A stretch of DNA of 64,000 nucleotides from Comamonadaceae bacterium (GTDB lineage: Bacteria; Pseudomonadota; Gammaproteobacteria; Burkholderiales; Burkholderiaceae_C): assembly GCA_947445115.1 (NCBI GenBank), contig CANFCG010000010.1, forward strand, positions 1-64,000. The letters run 5' to 3'. A model generated the notes under the pieces. The model searched no databases, was not told the origin of the DNA, and saw only the letters and a program-made list of their open reading frames with translations. Within the stretch, counting starts at the first letter, position 1. Each line of letters opens with the position of its first letter. This document shows, one piece after another, positions 28,121-36,887 of this stretch. The translations under genes were made by a program, and so were the position numbers.

Positions 28121-28777
28121 ATGAGCTATCAAATTAAGGAAATTTTTTATACGCTGCAAGGCGAAGGCGGCAATGCAGGTCGCCCTGCCGTGTTTTGCCG
28201 CTTTGCAGGCTGCAATCTATGGTCAGGGCGCGAACAAGACCGCGGAACTGCTGTTTGCCAGTTTTGTGATACGGATTTTGTGGGCGTAGATGGCACACTG
28301 GGCGGCAAGTACGCAAGCGCCGAGCTGCTTTCGAAGCAGATTGAATCGCAATGGCCAAGCCACGATCAGGCGCATCGGCTGGTGGTACTCACGGGCGGTG
28401 AGCCACTCTTGCAACTCGATACCGCACTCCTGCAAGCCTTACACCGTAGAGGCTTCAGCGTAGCGGTGGAAAGCAACGGCACGATTGCAGCGCCAACATC
28501 GGATTGCGGAGGCATCGACTGGCTATGCATCAGCCCAAAGGCAGGCAGTACCTTGATTCAAAAAACAGGGCAAGAGCTAAAAGTCGTTTGGCCACAGGCA
28601 GGGACAGATTTAACAGCCTTGGCGGCTCTACCGTTCGAACATCACTTTTTGCAGCCTATGGATAATCTAGATCCCGTTCGCAACAAAAGCAATACGCAAG
28701 CCTGCATTGACATGTGCCTTGCGCACCCGCAGTGGCGGCTGAGCGTTCAAACCCATAAAGTAACAGGTATCAGGTAA
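28121..28777 (+). CDS. queE: 7-carboxy-7-deazaguanine synthase QueE
   Basis: A 218-aa radical-SAM enzyme of the queuosine pathway, converting 6-carboxy-tetrahydropterin to 7-carboxy-7-deazaguanine. It opens with the QueE signature KEIFYTLQGEGGNAGRPAVF, carries the cluster cysteines in FAGCNLWSGRE and CQFCDTDF, with the long Cys-to-Cys spacing seen in proteobacterial QueE, and has VVLTGGEPLLQLD for SAM binding. It is followed 7 nt later by queD, which makes its substrate. Confidence 0.95.
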   Translation: MSYQIKEIFYTLQGEGGNAGRPAVFCRFAGCNLWSGREQDRGTAVCQFCDTDFVGVDGTLGGKYASAELLSKQIESQWPSHDQAHRLVVLTGGEPLLQLDTALLQALHRRGFSVAVESNGTIAAPTSDCGGIDWLCISPKAGSTLIQKTGQELKVVWPQAGTDLTALAALPFEHHFLQPMDNLDPVRNKSNTQACIDMCLAHPQWRLSVQTHKVTGIR

Positions 28778-28784
28778 GTACGAG

Positions 28785-29153
28785 ATGACATCCTCCCTAG
28801 AAATCAGCCAACGCTTTTATTTTGATGCGGCGCATCGCTTAATACGCGACATCGAGGCCGAAGGCAGCCGCCGTATTCACGGCCATACCTATCACGCTGA
28901 AGTCGCCGTACAGGGCAGCGCCAATCCCGCCACTGGCATGGTGATGGATCTAGGCTTGATTCGGCTAGAGGTCGAAAAAGTACGCGCCTTGCTCGATCAT
29001 CATTTTTTAGATGAGGTGCCCGGTCTGGGCATCCCTACGTTAGAAAATCTTTGTGCCTTCATTGCCAACGCCATACTTGGGTTTGGCATCCCCGTGACCC
29101 GCGTGTCGGTCTGGCGCGAGGCGCTGGGCGATCGCTGCGATTTTCGGATCTAG
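28785..29153 (+). CDS. queD: QueD-family 6-carboxytetrahydropterin synthase homologue with Cys-to-Ser change
   Basis: A 122-aa PTPS-fold protein next to queE. Zinc ligands His17 (FDAAHRL), His32 and His34 (RIHGHTY) are present, as are the Asp71-His72 pair (LLDHHFLDE) and a TLENLCAFI segment. In E. coli QueD the catalytic cysteine is Cys27; the aligned residue here is Ser28 (EAEGSRRIHGH). Gene context points to queuosine synthesis, converting dihydroneopterin triphosphate for QueE. The missing thiol suggests either an altered mechanism or a betaproteobacterial subfamily with a substitute base. The 3' end is convergent with the next gene (15 nt). Confidence 0.9.
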   Translation: MTSSLEISQRFYFDAAHRLIRDIEAEGSRRIHGHTYHAEVAVQGSANPATGMVMDLGLIRLEVEKVRALLDHHFLDEVPGLGIPTLENLCAFIANAILGFGIPVTRVSVWREALGDRCDFRI

Positions 29154-29168
29154 GACGAACTTAGATCC

Positions 29169-30032
29169 TTACGCCATCGTATAAATCGGCAAATCTCTTT
29201 CGCTGGCCAATGCATCAAGGTACGCCCTCGTCTGCCTGCCAAACCAACGCTTCAAACTAGCCTTTGCCTCTAGCCGCAGCATGGGTGCGTTGCCTACGCC
29301 CTCTATGCCTGCGGACTCGCAAAGCCTTGCTGCAAAGTGCGGTTCAAGCGCTGCAACGGCTGCTCGGCCATCTTTGCATTTGTATATTTGATAGCCCGCA
29401 TGGGCCCCGCCCACAGCACCATCATTTGTCGTTAAACCCCAGGTGCGCGGCAACGCCACATATTGAGCGGCACGGGCAAGTGCAACTGTTTGCAACGAAG
29501 CTACATTTTTTTTACTTTTAGCCATCACCGCCGACAACACCGCCTCAACGGTTAAAAGGGAGCCCGTCATATCAGCAAACAAAGTTGCAGGTAAATCAAG
29601 TCCTGTCACCAAACCGTTTTCGGCAAGATACGTGAGGTCATGCCCGGCGACTTCGGCATCCAGCCCTTCGCCGCCCACAATCGCGACTTGCCACAAAGCG
29701 GGATAGTGCTTGTGCAGTGCTAGCCAATCCAACCCAAGGCGCTTTAAAGCCGATGGGCGAAATGACGTGAGCAAAACGTCGGCCTTGGCCAGCTCTTTTG
29801 CCAACGTAGCATGCCCTTGCGGGGTTTTGAGATCAGCCGTAAGTGTGCGTATTCCAGTATGCATCACGGCATAAGCCTCGGGTTTATACATCCGCATGGG
29901 ATCACCGCCGCCGCCTGCCAGAGGCTCTACCTTAACGCAAGTAGCGCCCAAAGCACGACAGCGCATTAAAGCTGCAGGACCGGGCAGGTTGAGCGCAAGG
30001 CTCACGATGCGAATGCCTTTGAGTGGTTTCAT
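29169..30032 (-). CDS. Short family III CoA-transferase / acyl-CoA racemase-like protein
   Basis: A 287-aa member of the CaiB/BaiF family. The conserved catalytic Asp132 lies in EVAGHDLTYLAENGLVTG, which resembles alpha-methylacyl-CoA racemase. The N-terminal KGIRIVSLALNLPGPAALMR and FRPSALKRLGLDWL are typical. Usual members have 360-400 residues; this one lacks roughly the last 80-100, although it ends in a plausible stop with no sign of a frameshift. It could be a naturally short form or a shortened gene. CoA substrate unknown. Confidence 0.82.
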   Translation of the reverse strand: MKPLKGIRIVSLALNLPGPAALMRCRALGATCVKVEPLAGGGGDPMRMYKPEAYAVMHTGIRTLTADLKTPQGHATLAKELAKADVLLTSFRPSALKRLGLDWLALHKHYPALWQVAIVGGEGLDAEVAGHDLTYLAENGLVTGLDLPATLFADMTGSLLTVEAVLSAVMAKSKKNVASLQTVALARAAQYVALPRTWGLTTNDGAVGGAHAGYQIYKCKDGRAAVAALEPHFAARLCESAGIEGVGNAPMLRLEAKASLKRWFGRQTRAYLDALASERDLPIYTMA

Positions 30033-30438
30033 ATCTTGAGTTTACATGGCTTAACCCAATTTAGCGGTGTAGCTCTTCGCGCAAATAAATTTATAGCTAA
30101 ATATTTATACCAAAATATAAAGAAAATAAATTTATTTAAGATTGCTTAATACCATTTAATTTAATTTAATGATTATTAATAAGGTTTAAGTTGATAAAAA
30201 TTAAAAAAAAGAATCTAATAAATATATAAATTTAGCCAAAAATTGATTAGTATCTAGTTTATAAAAAAATTACCCATAGAATTTAAATTCACAGGTAATT
30301 TTAGAATACTAAGGACTCTGTATTTCATTCAAAATAACGCGCAATACAATAAAATATGTTAACTAAAGACAACCACTTAATTGAACTCATGCACAATTTA
30401 GGCGGGTCATTTGATAAATTGATGAATGCCATACAAGG
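30033..30438. other. AT-rich intergenic region before the cyclic-di-GMP/exopolysaccharide locus
   Basis: A 406-nt stretch, strikingly AT-rich (long runs of A and T between 30090 and 30270), that marks the left edge of the low-GC region. It contains a dyad element (30266-30302) and a possible 28-codon leader reading frame (30356-30442). No convincing sigma-70 promoter pair could be singled out because near-matches to TATAAT are everywhere in such sequence. Confidence 0.7.
30266..30302. promoter_or_regulatory. Nested dyad-symmetry element
   Basis: Arms AAAATTACC (30266-30274) and GGTAATTTT (30294-30302) flank a second perfect palindrome, GAATTTAAATTC (30279-30290). This may be an operator upstream of the GGDEF-EAL gene or a weak hairpin. 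On the minus strand the outer stem is followed by a U run, so a leftward terminator is also possible. Confidence 0.45.
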
Positions 30439-30442
30439 ATGA
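30356..30442 (+). CDS. Possible 28-residue leader peptide coupled to the GGDEF-EAL gene
   Basis: The reading frame starts at ATG 30356, encodes 28 residues (MLTKDNHLIELMHNLGGSFD, then KLMNAIQG) and ends in a TGA that overlaps the ATG of the next gene as ATGA (30439-30442). The downstream ATG has only a poorly placed AAGG 1 nt away, so coupling from this frame would explain how it is translated. However, the small frame itself lacks a clear ribosome binding site. I do not recognise the peptide. Confidence 0.35.
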   Translation: MLTKDNHLIELMHNLGGSFDKLMNAIQG

Positions 30443-33240
30443 AACTTCCCATACTTTCAGCTCGCCGCTATGCGGGTAAATTAGCTCGAAATAAATACTT
30501 TATATTTATATTATTAAGTGTTATTTTATGGTCATTATTTTCATTAATTATAATAAATTATTACTACGAAAATATTTCAACCACGATCTATGCGGAAAAA
30601 TTAAAAATTGCAAAAGAACAAGCAAAAAATGCGTCTACGGCATTAACTGAAAAGTTACGCTTCTATAAAGAAATTTCTATGATGGGCTCTCTCAATGAGT
30701 CCGTTGTCAGCAACCTCATACTCAGGGAGAAAAGTAAATCAGAAATAAGTCTGACAACTGACTTGCGTAAGGAGTTGTGGTCACAAGATACATCACTAGC
30801 TCTCTTAAATAGCTATTTTTTTAATCTTTCAAAAAATCTTCAAATTGACGCCATCTATCTCCTTGATAAAGCAGGTAATTGCGTAGCATCCAGTAACGCT
30901 AATACGAAGCAAAGCTTCGTTGGGACAGACTATAGCTACCGCGATTACTACAAGAAAACTCTTGGTGGACGTGCTAGCCAGCAGTATGCAATGGGAGCCA
31001 TTTCCAAAAATCCAGGGCTCTACTACTCAACTCCTGTGCTGTTAGATGGGCAACTAATCGGGGTTATGGTTGTGAAGCAAAACATAGACAGCTTAAGATC
31101 CATCGCAAAAGCAGGCGATCTCTTTATTTCTGACATCAATGGAGTGGTTATCCTGGCATCAGACAAAGCTTTAGAACAGCAACAGCTCGAAAATCAAACA
31201 TTCAACGAGACTGTCGTTAGTGAAAAAGAGCTTTTTAGTATGTATGGGCGCAGTAAATTCAATAAATTAAAAATTACGCCATGGCAGCAAGCTGCATTTC
31301 CAGAAAGTGCCTACCTTAACGATAGCCATAGCCCGGTCATACTGGCGAACGAAAATATCCCCGATGATTTGTTAACGATCCACGCCTATCATCCCCTGCA
31401 AGAGCTAGCCATATTAGAAATACATCGAGAGGCGCAGTTTATCTTGCTAGTGGTGGCTGGGAGTTTTGCGATTTTCATGATTTCGGGACTCATTTTCTAT
31501 TTGCGTGAAGCGCGAAAAATAGCTGAGAATACACGCATAGCCGCGACAGCCTTTGAAACACAACAAGGCATTATGGTGACAAATCCTCTTGGGGTGATTC
31601 TGCGGGTCAATAAGGCTTTTACTGCAATTACGGGTTATAGCTTACAAGAGCTTGTGGGGCATTCATCGCGCCTCTTTAGTTCAGGCCGTCATGATTCAAG
31701 CTTTTTTGCTGATATGCGTACGACTCTTAAAGCGCATGATGCATGGCAGGGTGAAATATGGAATCGACACAAAAACGGGGCTTTATTTCCTGGATGGGTC
31801 ACGATTAGCACGGTTAAAAATGAAGCTGGCTTAGTCACTCACTGTGTTGCTTCATTTGTTGATATTTCCATCATTAAAAATGCCGAATCTCAACTGCAGC
31901 GACTGGCGTTTTATGACCCTTTAACAGATCTACCAAATAGAAGATTGTTTTCAGATAGACTGCTGCAGGTATTAAGCTTAAGCGAGCGTCATCAAAGAAA
32001 AGGCGCCATTCTTTTTATAGATCTTGATGACTTTAAAGACATTAACGACTCCATGGGACATGAGCAAGGAGACCTTGTATTAAAGCACTGTGCAAAACAA
32101 TTTATTTCTTGTATCAGAGAAGGCGATACCGTGTCGCGCTTTGGCAGCGATGAGTTTGTGGTTTTGCTTGAAAACTTAAGCGAGAATGACCAAGAGTCTG
32201 CCATTCAAGCCGAGATTGTTGGCGACAAAATAATCCGCATTATTAATCAAACTTATAAACTTGGGACGCATAAACATCATCACACCTGTGGAATCGGAGT
32301 GACTATGTTTGGTGGCGCCCATAACGGAACCGTAGAGGATCATATACAACGGGCTGAATTGGCAATGTTTCAGGCAAAAGTAAATGGTCGTAATTCAATA
32401 AGATTTTTTGACCCTAAAATGCATGCCGATGTGGCTGCACGCGTCGCATTGGAAGCCGACTTACGTGAGGCTGTCGCACAAAATCAATTTACCTTATTTT
32501 ATCAAACGCAGGTGAACCAGCATGGCCTCGAAACTGGGGTCGAGGCTTTGGTGCGTTGGCAGCACCCCATTCGAGGCGTGGTGCCGCCAAATGATTTCAT
32601 TTTGCTTGCTGAAGAAACGGGCTTAATTCTGCCCATTGGCCGCTGGGTTTTAGTAGCAGCATGCGCTCAGCTAGTGGCCTGGTCTAAGCAAGCAGATATG
32701 CGCCACTTAACAATTGCAGTCAACGTTAGCGCTCGAGAATTTCGCGATAAAGATTATGTTCAAGATGTTGTTGATGTACTTAATTTAACAGGTGTTGACC
32801 CAACTAGATTGAAACTTGAATTAACAGAAAGTGTTTTTGTTCATGATGTTGAAGATATTATTGAGAAAATGAAAGTGCTTAAATCAACAGGGCTGAGTTT
32901 CTCATTAGATGATTTCGGAACTGGCTACTCATCCCTGTCATACTTAAAACGACTACCTTTAGATCAATTAAAAATTGATAAAGGATTTGTTCAAAATATA
33001 ATGACCGATAGCAATGATGTCGCGATTGCTAAAATGATTATAGTTTTGGCAAAAAGTTTAGGCTTGTCTGTTATTGCTGAAGGCGTAGAGACTGAATCCC
33101 AAAGAAAACTGTTGGCTCTAGAAGGTTGCATGGCCTACCAAGGCTATCTGTTTGGTCGCCCACTTGCTTTAGAGGAGTACGAGGCATACTCGCATAATGC
33201 ACCTGCTACTGCGCTGCGCCCCAGTCCACTCAATGACTGA
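30439..33240 (+). CDS. Membrane Cache-PAS-GGDEF-EAL cyclic-di-GMP protein
   Basis: A 933-aa signalling protein. A membrane helix at about 18-40 is followed by a large periplasmic Cache-like sensor (to about 330), with YRDYYKKTLGG and GLYYSTPVLLDG typical of dCache domains. A second helix lies at about 332-355, then PAS (about 370-480), GGDEF and EAL domains. The GGDEF motif reads FGSDEF (about residue 567), with one Gly replaced by Ser, and an RxxD inhibition site is kept (REGD). The EAL side looks complete: EALVRW, DDFGTGYSSLSYLK, LKIDKGFV, AEGVE, YLFGRPL. Net phosphodiesterase activity is likely. It stands at the left border of the exopolysaccharide locus. Confidence 0.93.
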   Translation: MKLPILSARRYAGKLARNKYFIFILLSVILWSLFSLIIINYYYENISTTIYAEKLKIAKEQAKNASTALTEKLRFYKEISMMGSLNESVVSNLILREKSKSEISLTTDLRKELWSQDTSLALLNSYFFNLSKNLQIDAIYLLDKAGNCVASSNANTKQSFVGTDYSYRDYYKKTLGGRASQQYAMGAISKNPGLYYSTPVLLDGQLIGVMVVKQNIDSLRSIAKAGDLFISDINGVVILASDKALEQQQLENQTFNETVVSEKELFSMYGRSKFNKLKITPWQQAAFPESAYLNDSHSPVILANENIPDDLLTIHAYHPLQELAILEIHREAQFILLVVAGSFAIFMISGLIFYLREARKIAENTRIAATAFETQQGIMVTNPLGVILRVNKAFTAITGYSLQELVGHSSRLFSSGRHDSSFFADMRTTLKAHDAWQGEIWNRHKNGALFPGWVTISTVKNEAGLVTHCVASFVDISIIKNAESQLQRLAFYDPLTDLPNRRLFSDRLLQVLSLSERHQRKGAILFIDLDDFKDINDSMGHEQGDLVLKHCAKQFISCIREGDTVSRFGSDEFVVLLENLSENDQESAIQAEIVGDKIIRIINQTYKLGTHKHHHTCGIGVTMFGGAHNGTVEDHIQRAELAMFQAKVNGRNSIRFFDPKMHADVAARVALEADLREAVAQNQFTLFYQTQVNQHGLETGVEALVRWQHPIRGVVPPNDFILLAEETGLILPIGRWVLVAACAQLVAWSKQADMRHLTIAVNVSAREFRDKDYVQDVVDVLNLTGVDPTRLKLELTESVFVHDVEDIIEKMKVLKSTGLSFSLDDFGTGYSSLSYLKRLPLDQLKIDKGFVQNIMTDSNDVAIAKMIIVLAKSLGLSVIAEGVETESQRKLLALEGCMAYQGYLFGRPLALEEYEAYSHNAPATALRPSPLND

Positions 33241-33280
33241 CTGGGCGGGGGCCACCCTCCATGCCGCCGCGCCGCGCGGT

Positions 33281-34420
33281 CTATTTGGCGGCTTCGGGAG
33301 CAGCGTCGTAACCAAAGCTTAAACGGTTACGGCCAGTGCTTTTTGCACGGTACATGGATAAATCGGCGGCCATCAAAAGATCCTCAATTGAACTATTAGT
33401 GCCTTCAAAAATGACGCCACCAAGACTGGCCGCTACTTTGTAATCAATATGCTTAATGGTGTAAGTTTTGTTAATGGCCATTAAGATTTTATTGCCAATC
33501 ATTTTTGCCTGGCTTTGTGCTTCCTCTCGATTGACACTTAACTCAGCAAGAAGAACAACAAACTCATCGCCACCCATTCTTGAAACCGTATCGCTTTCAC
33601 GGATACTAGACTTGATTTGCGATCCAACTTGAATGAGCAGTTTATCCCCTATGCCATGGCCATGAGAGTCATTAACAGCCTTAAAATCATCTAAGTCTAT
33701 GAAAATAATAGCGCCAAATAATTTTTTCCGTTTATTCATTATTTGAGTTTGAGCTAACCGGTCGCAAAATAATTTGCGATTAGGTAACCCAGTTAGCGCA
33801 TCATGATAGGCGTAGTATTTAATATCTTCATCTGTATTTTTTCTCTCTGTAATATCATAGAGCATGAATAAATTACAGCTTTCATTATTAAAAAATATAT
33901 TTGAAATAATAAATTCTAGATGTAATTGAGTGCTATCAGCATTAACGTAGATAACATCTACGGAAACATTTGTAGCGTTCGTATCCTTCAGCTTTTGAAT
34001 TGAAAATTCGATGAGTCGCCAGTTTTCATCATTAAAATATTTTGATAATTGCTTGCCGCGTAAATCCTCTGGATATAAATTTCCAAGAATATAAGAAGCA
34101 GGAACATTTGAAAAAAGTATTTCTTCATTGCTACAAATTAACAGGCCGTCAGGAATAAGATTAAATAGCTCTCGAAATTTAAGCTTTGAATTTTCTATAT
34201 TTTTTTGATGACTTCTGATAATTAACAAATAAATTATTAGAAACAAAATAAATATAAAAATAATAATTGTGTTTTTCCACATATTAATATCAGACGGAAA
34301 GCGCGATGCACTCATTGATCGATCAATACGCTCCAATAAATAAACAGAAAAAACTAAGCCTACAATAAATATTGCAAGCATCAAAAATTTGCCTGTAATA
34401 ATATTAGGAAATTTTTTCAT
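33281..34420 (-). CDS. Membrane PAS-GGDEF diguanylate cyclase, last gene of the exopolysaccharide operon
   Basis: A 379-aa protein with two N-terminal membrane helices (about residues 10-28 and 47-68), a PAS domain (about 78-190; LFNLIPDGLLICSNEEILF) and a GGDEF domain with an intact catalytic motif MGGDEF (about residue 282). The allosteric I-site RESD lies exactly five residues before the motif. It should make cyclic-di-GMP and be product-inhibited. It follows the glycosyltransferase gene by 17 nt on the same strand, so it is probably co-transcribed with the exopolysaccharide genes. Its 3' end carries a short GC-rich stretch unlike the AT-rich body. Confidence 0.93.
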   Translation of the reverse strand: MKKFPNIITGKFLMLAIFIVGLVFSVYLLERIDRSMSASRFPSDINMWKNTIIIFIFILFLIIYLLIIRSHQKNIENSKLKFRELFNLIPDGLLICSNEEILFSNVPASYILGNLYPEDLRGKQLSKYFNDENWRLIEFSIQKLKDTNATNVSVDVIYVNADSTQLHLEFIISNIFFNNESCNLFMLYDITERKNTDEDIKYYAYHDALTGLPNRKLFCDRLAQTQIMNKRKKLFGAIIFIDLDDFKAVNDSHGHGIGDKLLIQVGSQIKSSIRESDTVSRMGGDEFVVLLAELSVNREEAQSQAKMIGNKILMAINKTYTIKHIDYKVAASLGGVIFEGTNSSIEDLLMAADLSMYRAKSTGRNRLSFGYDAAPEAAK

Positions 34421-34437
34421 TTTAATAGTAAGAGCTT

Positions 34438-35559
34438 TTAATTTAGTGCACTATCAATTTCACGTTTTAATGCGCTTTTAAATGCGTCAATAGAAAATAA
34501 TTGCGCATGCTGATGTATGGCGAGAAGATTAAATTTATCATACGACTCTTCAAAATCAAGCACAGCATTTTTAATTGAAAGTGCTGTTTGTTCATAAAAA
34601 AACAAACCAGTTGGAGGCTTTTCAGGGGAGTGTCTAGAATCCACTACCGTTTCTAACGCCCCGCCCTTCCCATAAGCAATCACGGGGGTGCCACAAGCCT
34701 GAGCCTCAACAGGAATGATGCCAAAATCTTCTTCTGATGGAAAAATAAATGCTTTAGCTTTGCTTAAATAATGACGTACTTGCTCGGGAGGTAAAAATCC
34801 TGTAAACACCACATTCCCTCCGGATTTAGATTTAATTTTCTCCATTTCAGGACCATCACCTAATATAAATAATTTTTTATCTGGCATGGTGCTAAATGCT
34901 TCGGCAACCAAATCTAATCTTTTAAAGGGAACGAATCGTCCTGCAGTAACGTAATAATCTTCTTTGTTGGGTTCAAATTGAAACAGGCCTGTATCAATTG
35001 GAGGGTTGACCACCACGCTTGGGCGTTGATAATATTTTGCAATTCTTTTAGCCACAAATTGTGAGTTAGCTACAAATTTATCGACCATATTACTGGAACG
35101 CACATCCCAGGTTCTGATTTTGTGCAATTGCCATTGTGCGAACAAGCCTTTTAATCCATGTTTTAAATTCATTTCACGCAAATACTCGTGGTAATGATCC
35201 CATGCGTATCGCATTGGAGAATGGCAATATGACACGTGTACTTGCGTAGGCCCCGTAAGAACACCCTTTGCAACGCAATATGTACTCGAAATAATCAAAT
35301 CATATCCTGAAAGATCAAACTGTTCGATTGCAAATGGCATTAAGGGCAGCATTTTTCTGTAATGGTTTTTAGCACCTGGTATTTTTTGTAAAAAACTAGT
35401 AATCGGTTTTTTACCTCTTAAAAAATGACGCTGCGAATCAGGAACAAAATCTATCAAAGAGTACACATCAGCCTGCGGATACATATCTAAAATATGCTCT
35501 AAAACGCGCTCGGCCCCTCCGTAAATCACTAGCCAATCATGAATAATTGCGACCTTCAT
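34438..35559 (-). CDS. Glycosyltransferase family 4 (WbaZ-like)
   Basis: A 373-aa GT-B enzyme. The N-terminal MKVAIIHDWLVIYGGAERVL holds the GG-AE acceptor-side motif. HVSYCHSPMRYAWDHYHEY is typical of WbaZ-like mannosyl/rhamnosyltransferases, and the donor side has FILGDGPEM and the EX7E motif in PSEEDFGIIPVEAQACGTPV. It adds one sugar to the lipid-linked repeat unit on the cytoplasmic side. The polymerase gene ends 3 nt upstream of its start. Sugar specificity cannot be given. Confidence 0.9.
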   Translation of the reverse strand: MKVAIIHDWLVIYGGAERVLEHILDMYPQADVYSLIDFVPDSQRHFLRGKKPITSFLQKIPGAKNHYRKMLPLMPFAIEQFDLSGYDLIISSTYCVAKGVLTGPTQVHVSYCHSPMRYAWDHYHEYLREMNLKHGLKGLFAQWQLHKIRTWDVRSSNMVDKFVANSQFVAKRIAKYYQRPSVVVNPPIDTGLFQFEPNKEDYYVTAGRFVPFKRLDLVAEAFSTMPDKKLFILGDGPEMEKIKSKSGGNVVFTGFLPPEQVRHYLSKAKAFIFPSEEDFGIIPVEAQACGTPVIAYGKGGALETVVDSRHSPEKPPTGLFFYEQTALSIKNAVLDFEESYDKFNLLAIHQHAQLFSIDAFKSALKREIDSALN

Positions 35560-35562
35560 AAA

Positions 35563-36870
35563 CTATTCCTTTTCTATTTTTACATTTATATTTTCTGCCA
35601 ATTGCATATTTTCTTTCCCAAAAAACGCAGTTAAGGCGTGAGTTATAAAACCTAAAGCCAAAGCCAAAATTGCATGTTCAAGAATATTGCCTACGCCACC
35701 ATACCAAATAATAATAACAGCCAAAACTAATGTCGTCCGTATTGCCTGGCCATCTAGAAATTGGCACATCTGTACGAGACCTGAAAATCCCATCACAAAA
35801 AGTGGGATTGCAATTATGCCAATTAACGCAAAAATATACACAAAAATATTATCCCCTGCATTTGATAAGTCGGGTTCATATATGCTTAATGGCACACCTA
35901 TTCCACCTAATCCACGACCAAAAGGGGGTAAACCATGTGTGGTCGCCAGCTCAAGCGCTCTCGGCCACATGTCGTTCATCCTATCCAAAAATGACCCATA
36001 CAGCGGATTGTTAATATCGGTACGCGCTAATTCTTGCCAATCCATTGTCCAGCCCATCAATGGGGGCACAAACAACCAAAAAATCCCGCCAATAATGGCG
36101 AGTTTCAAAATTTTTCCATTACGACTATTCTGAGCCTCACTCGCAATAATGGTCATTAGTAGTGCCAGCAAAATTCCTTTTGATGTGGAGAGAAAGACAG
36201 CGCCCCCACACAACATCCATATTAATATACGCTGCCACCATCGGTTGAAAAACATGGAGAGAACTCCAGCAAAAACGACAACCTGTCCAGCAACATCAAA
36301 TGATGACCTGGCGAGACCTGATAGCCTGGCTGCCCCACCGCTTGTTTGCCACTCGCGCGCACCTTCAATCTCTACCCCGCCCACCTGATATGAAACACCC
36401 ACCCAAGGATAATCCAATACACTATTGGCAATGACACCTCCTGCAGCAATACAAAATAATGGAAGTAAAAACCATTTTAATTGTGCTGAAGGAATTGGCA
36501 GGACCAAAGGCTGACAGGTAATTCCAAATAAAAAAGGAACTAGAACCCATAATCCAAAAATTACTTGGACCAAATTATGCGTATTCCAATATCCTATTAA
36601 TAAACTTAATCCAACAAGCAGGATAAAGAAGAAACTTGATTGTGAAAAACGCTGATTTAATATCTTGTAAGATGCAAAGCTAGCGACACATAAGATCATC
36701 AGTACATTGGGCACGTAGGTTAAAACGGATGCGCCTATCCTATCTAATATCCAACGGACGACCCCCCCTGATACTTGCATGACAAGAAAAAGGCCAAGAG
36801 ACACCTGACAAGCTACTCTTAGCTTATTTAAAAATGGATCGATTTGTTCAGCCGTATTGTAGGTATCCAT
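35563..36870 (-). CDS. wzy: O-antigen ligase/polymerase-like protein (Wzy)
   Basis: A 435-aa integral membrane protein with about ten to twelve helices and a large periplasmic loop (around WVGVSYQVGGVEIEGAREWQ), the layout of Wzy/WaaL polymerases. The LARTDINNPLYGSFLDRMND and PPFGRGLGG segments are typical of the O-antigen ligase-like domain. In an operon with Wzx, Wzz-like and Wza-like genes it is most likely the repeat-unit polymerase. The start at 36870 avoids overlapping the upstream gene; a longer start at 36930 is possible. Confidence 0.82.
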   Translation of the reverse strand: MDTYNTAEQIDPFLNKLRVACQVSLGLFLVMQVSGGVVRWILDRIGASVLTYVPNVLMILCVASFASYKILNQRFSQSSFFFILLVGLSLLIGYWNTHNLVQVIFGLWVLVPFLFGITCQPLVLPIPSAQLKWFLLPLFCIAAGGVIANSVLDYPWVGVSYQVGGVEIEGAREWQTSGGAARLSGLARSSFDVAGQVVVFAGVLSMFFNRWWQRILIWMLCGGAVFLSTSKGILLALLMTIIASEAQNSRNGKILKLAIIGGIFWLFVPPLMGWTMDWQELARTDINNPLYGSFLDRMNDMWPRALELATTHGLPPFGRGLGGIGVPLSIYEPDLSNAGDNIFVYIFALIGIIAIPLFVMGFSGLVQMCQFLDGQAIRTTLVLAVIIIWYGGVGNILEHAILALALGFITHALTAFFGKENMQLAENINVKIEKE

Positions 36871-36887
36871 AAAAGCGCTGCTAAGGG

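Noticed and set aside
33241-33300. GC-rich segment between the two GGDEF genes considered as a terminator
   Set aside because: GCCGCC/GGCGGC pairing is possible, but there is no T tract on either side; most of the segment is the 3' end of the cyclase gene.
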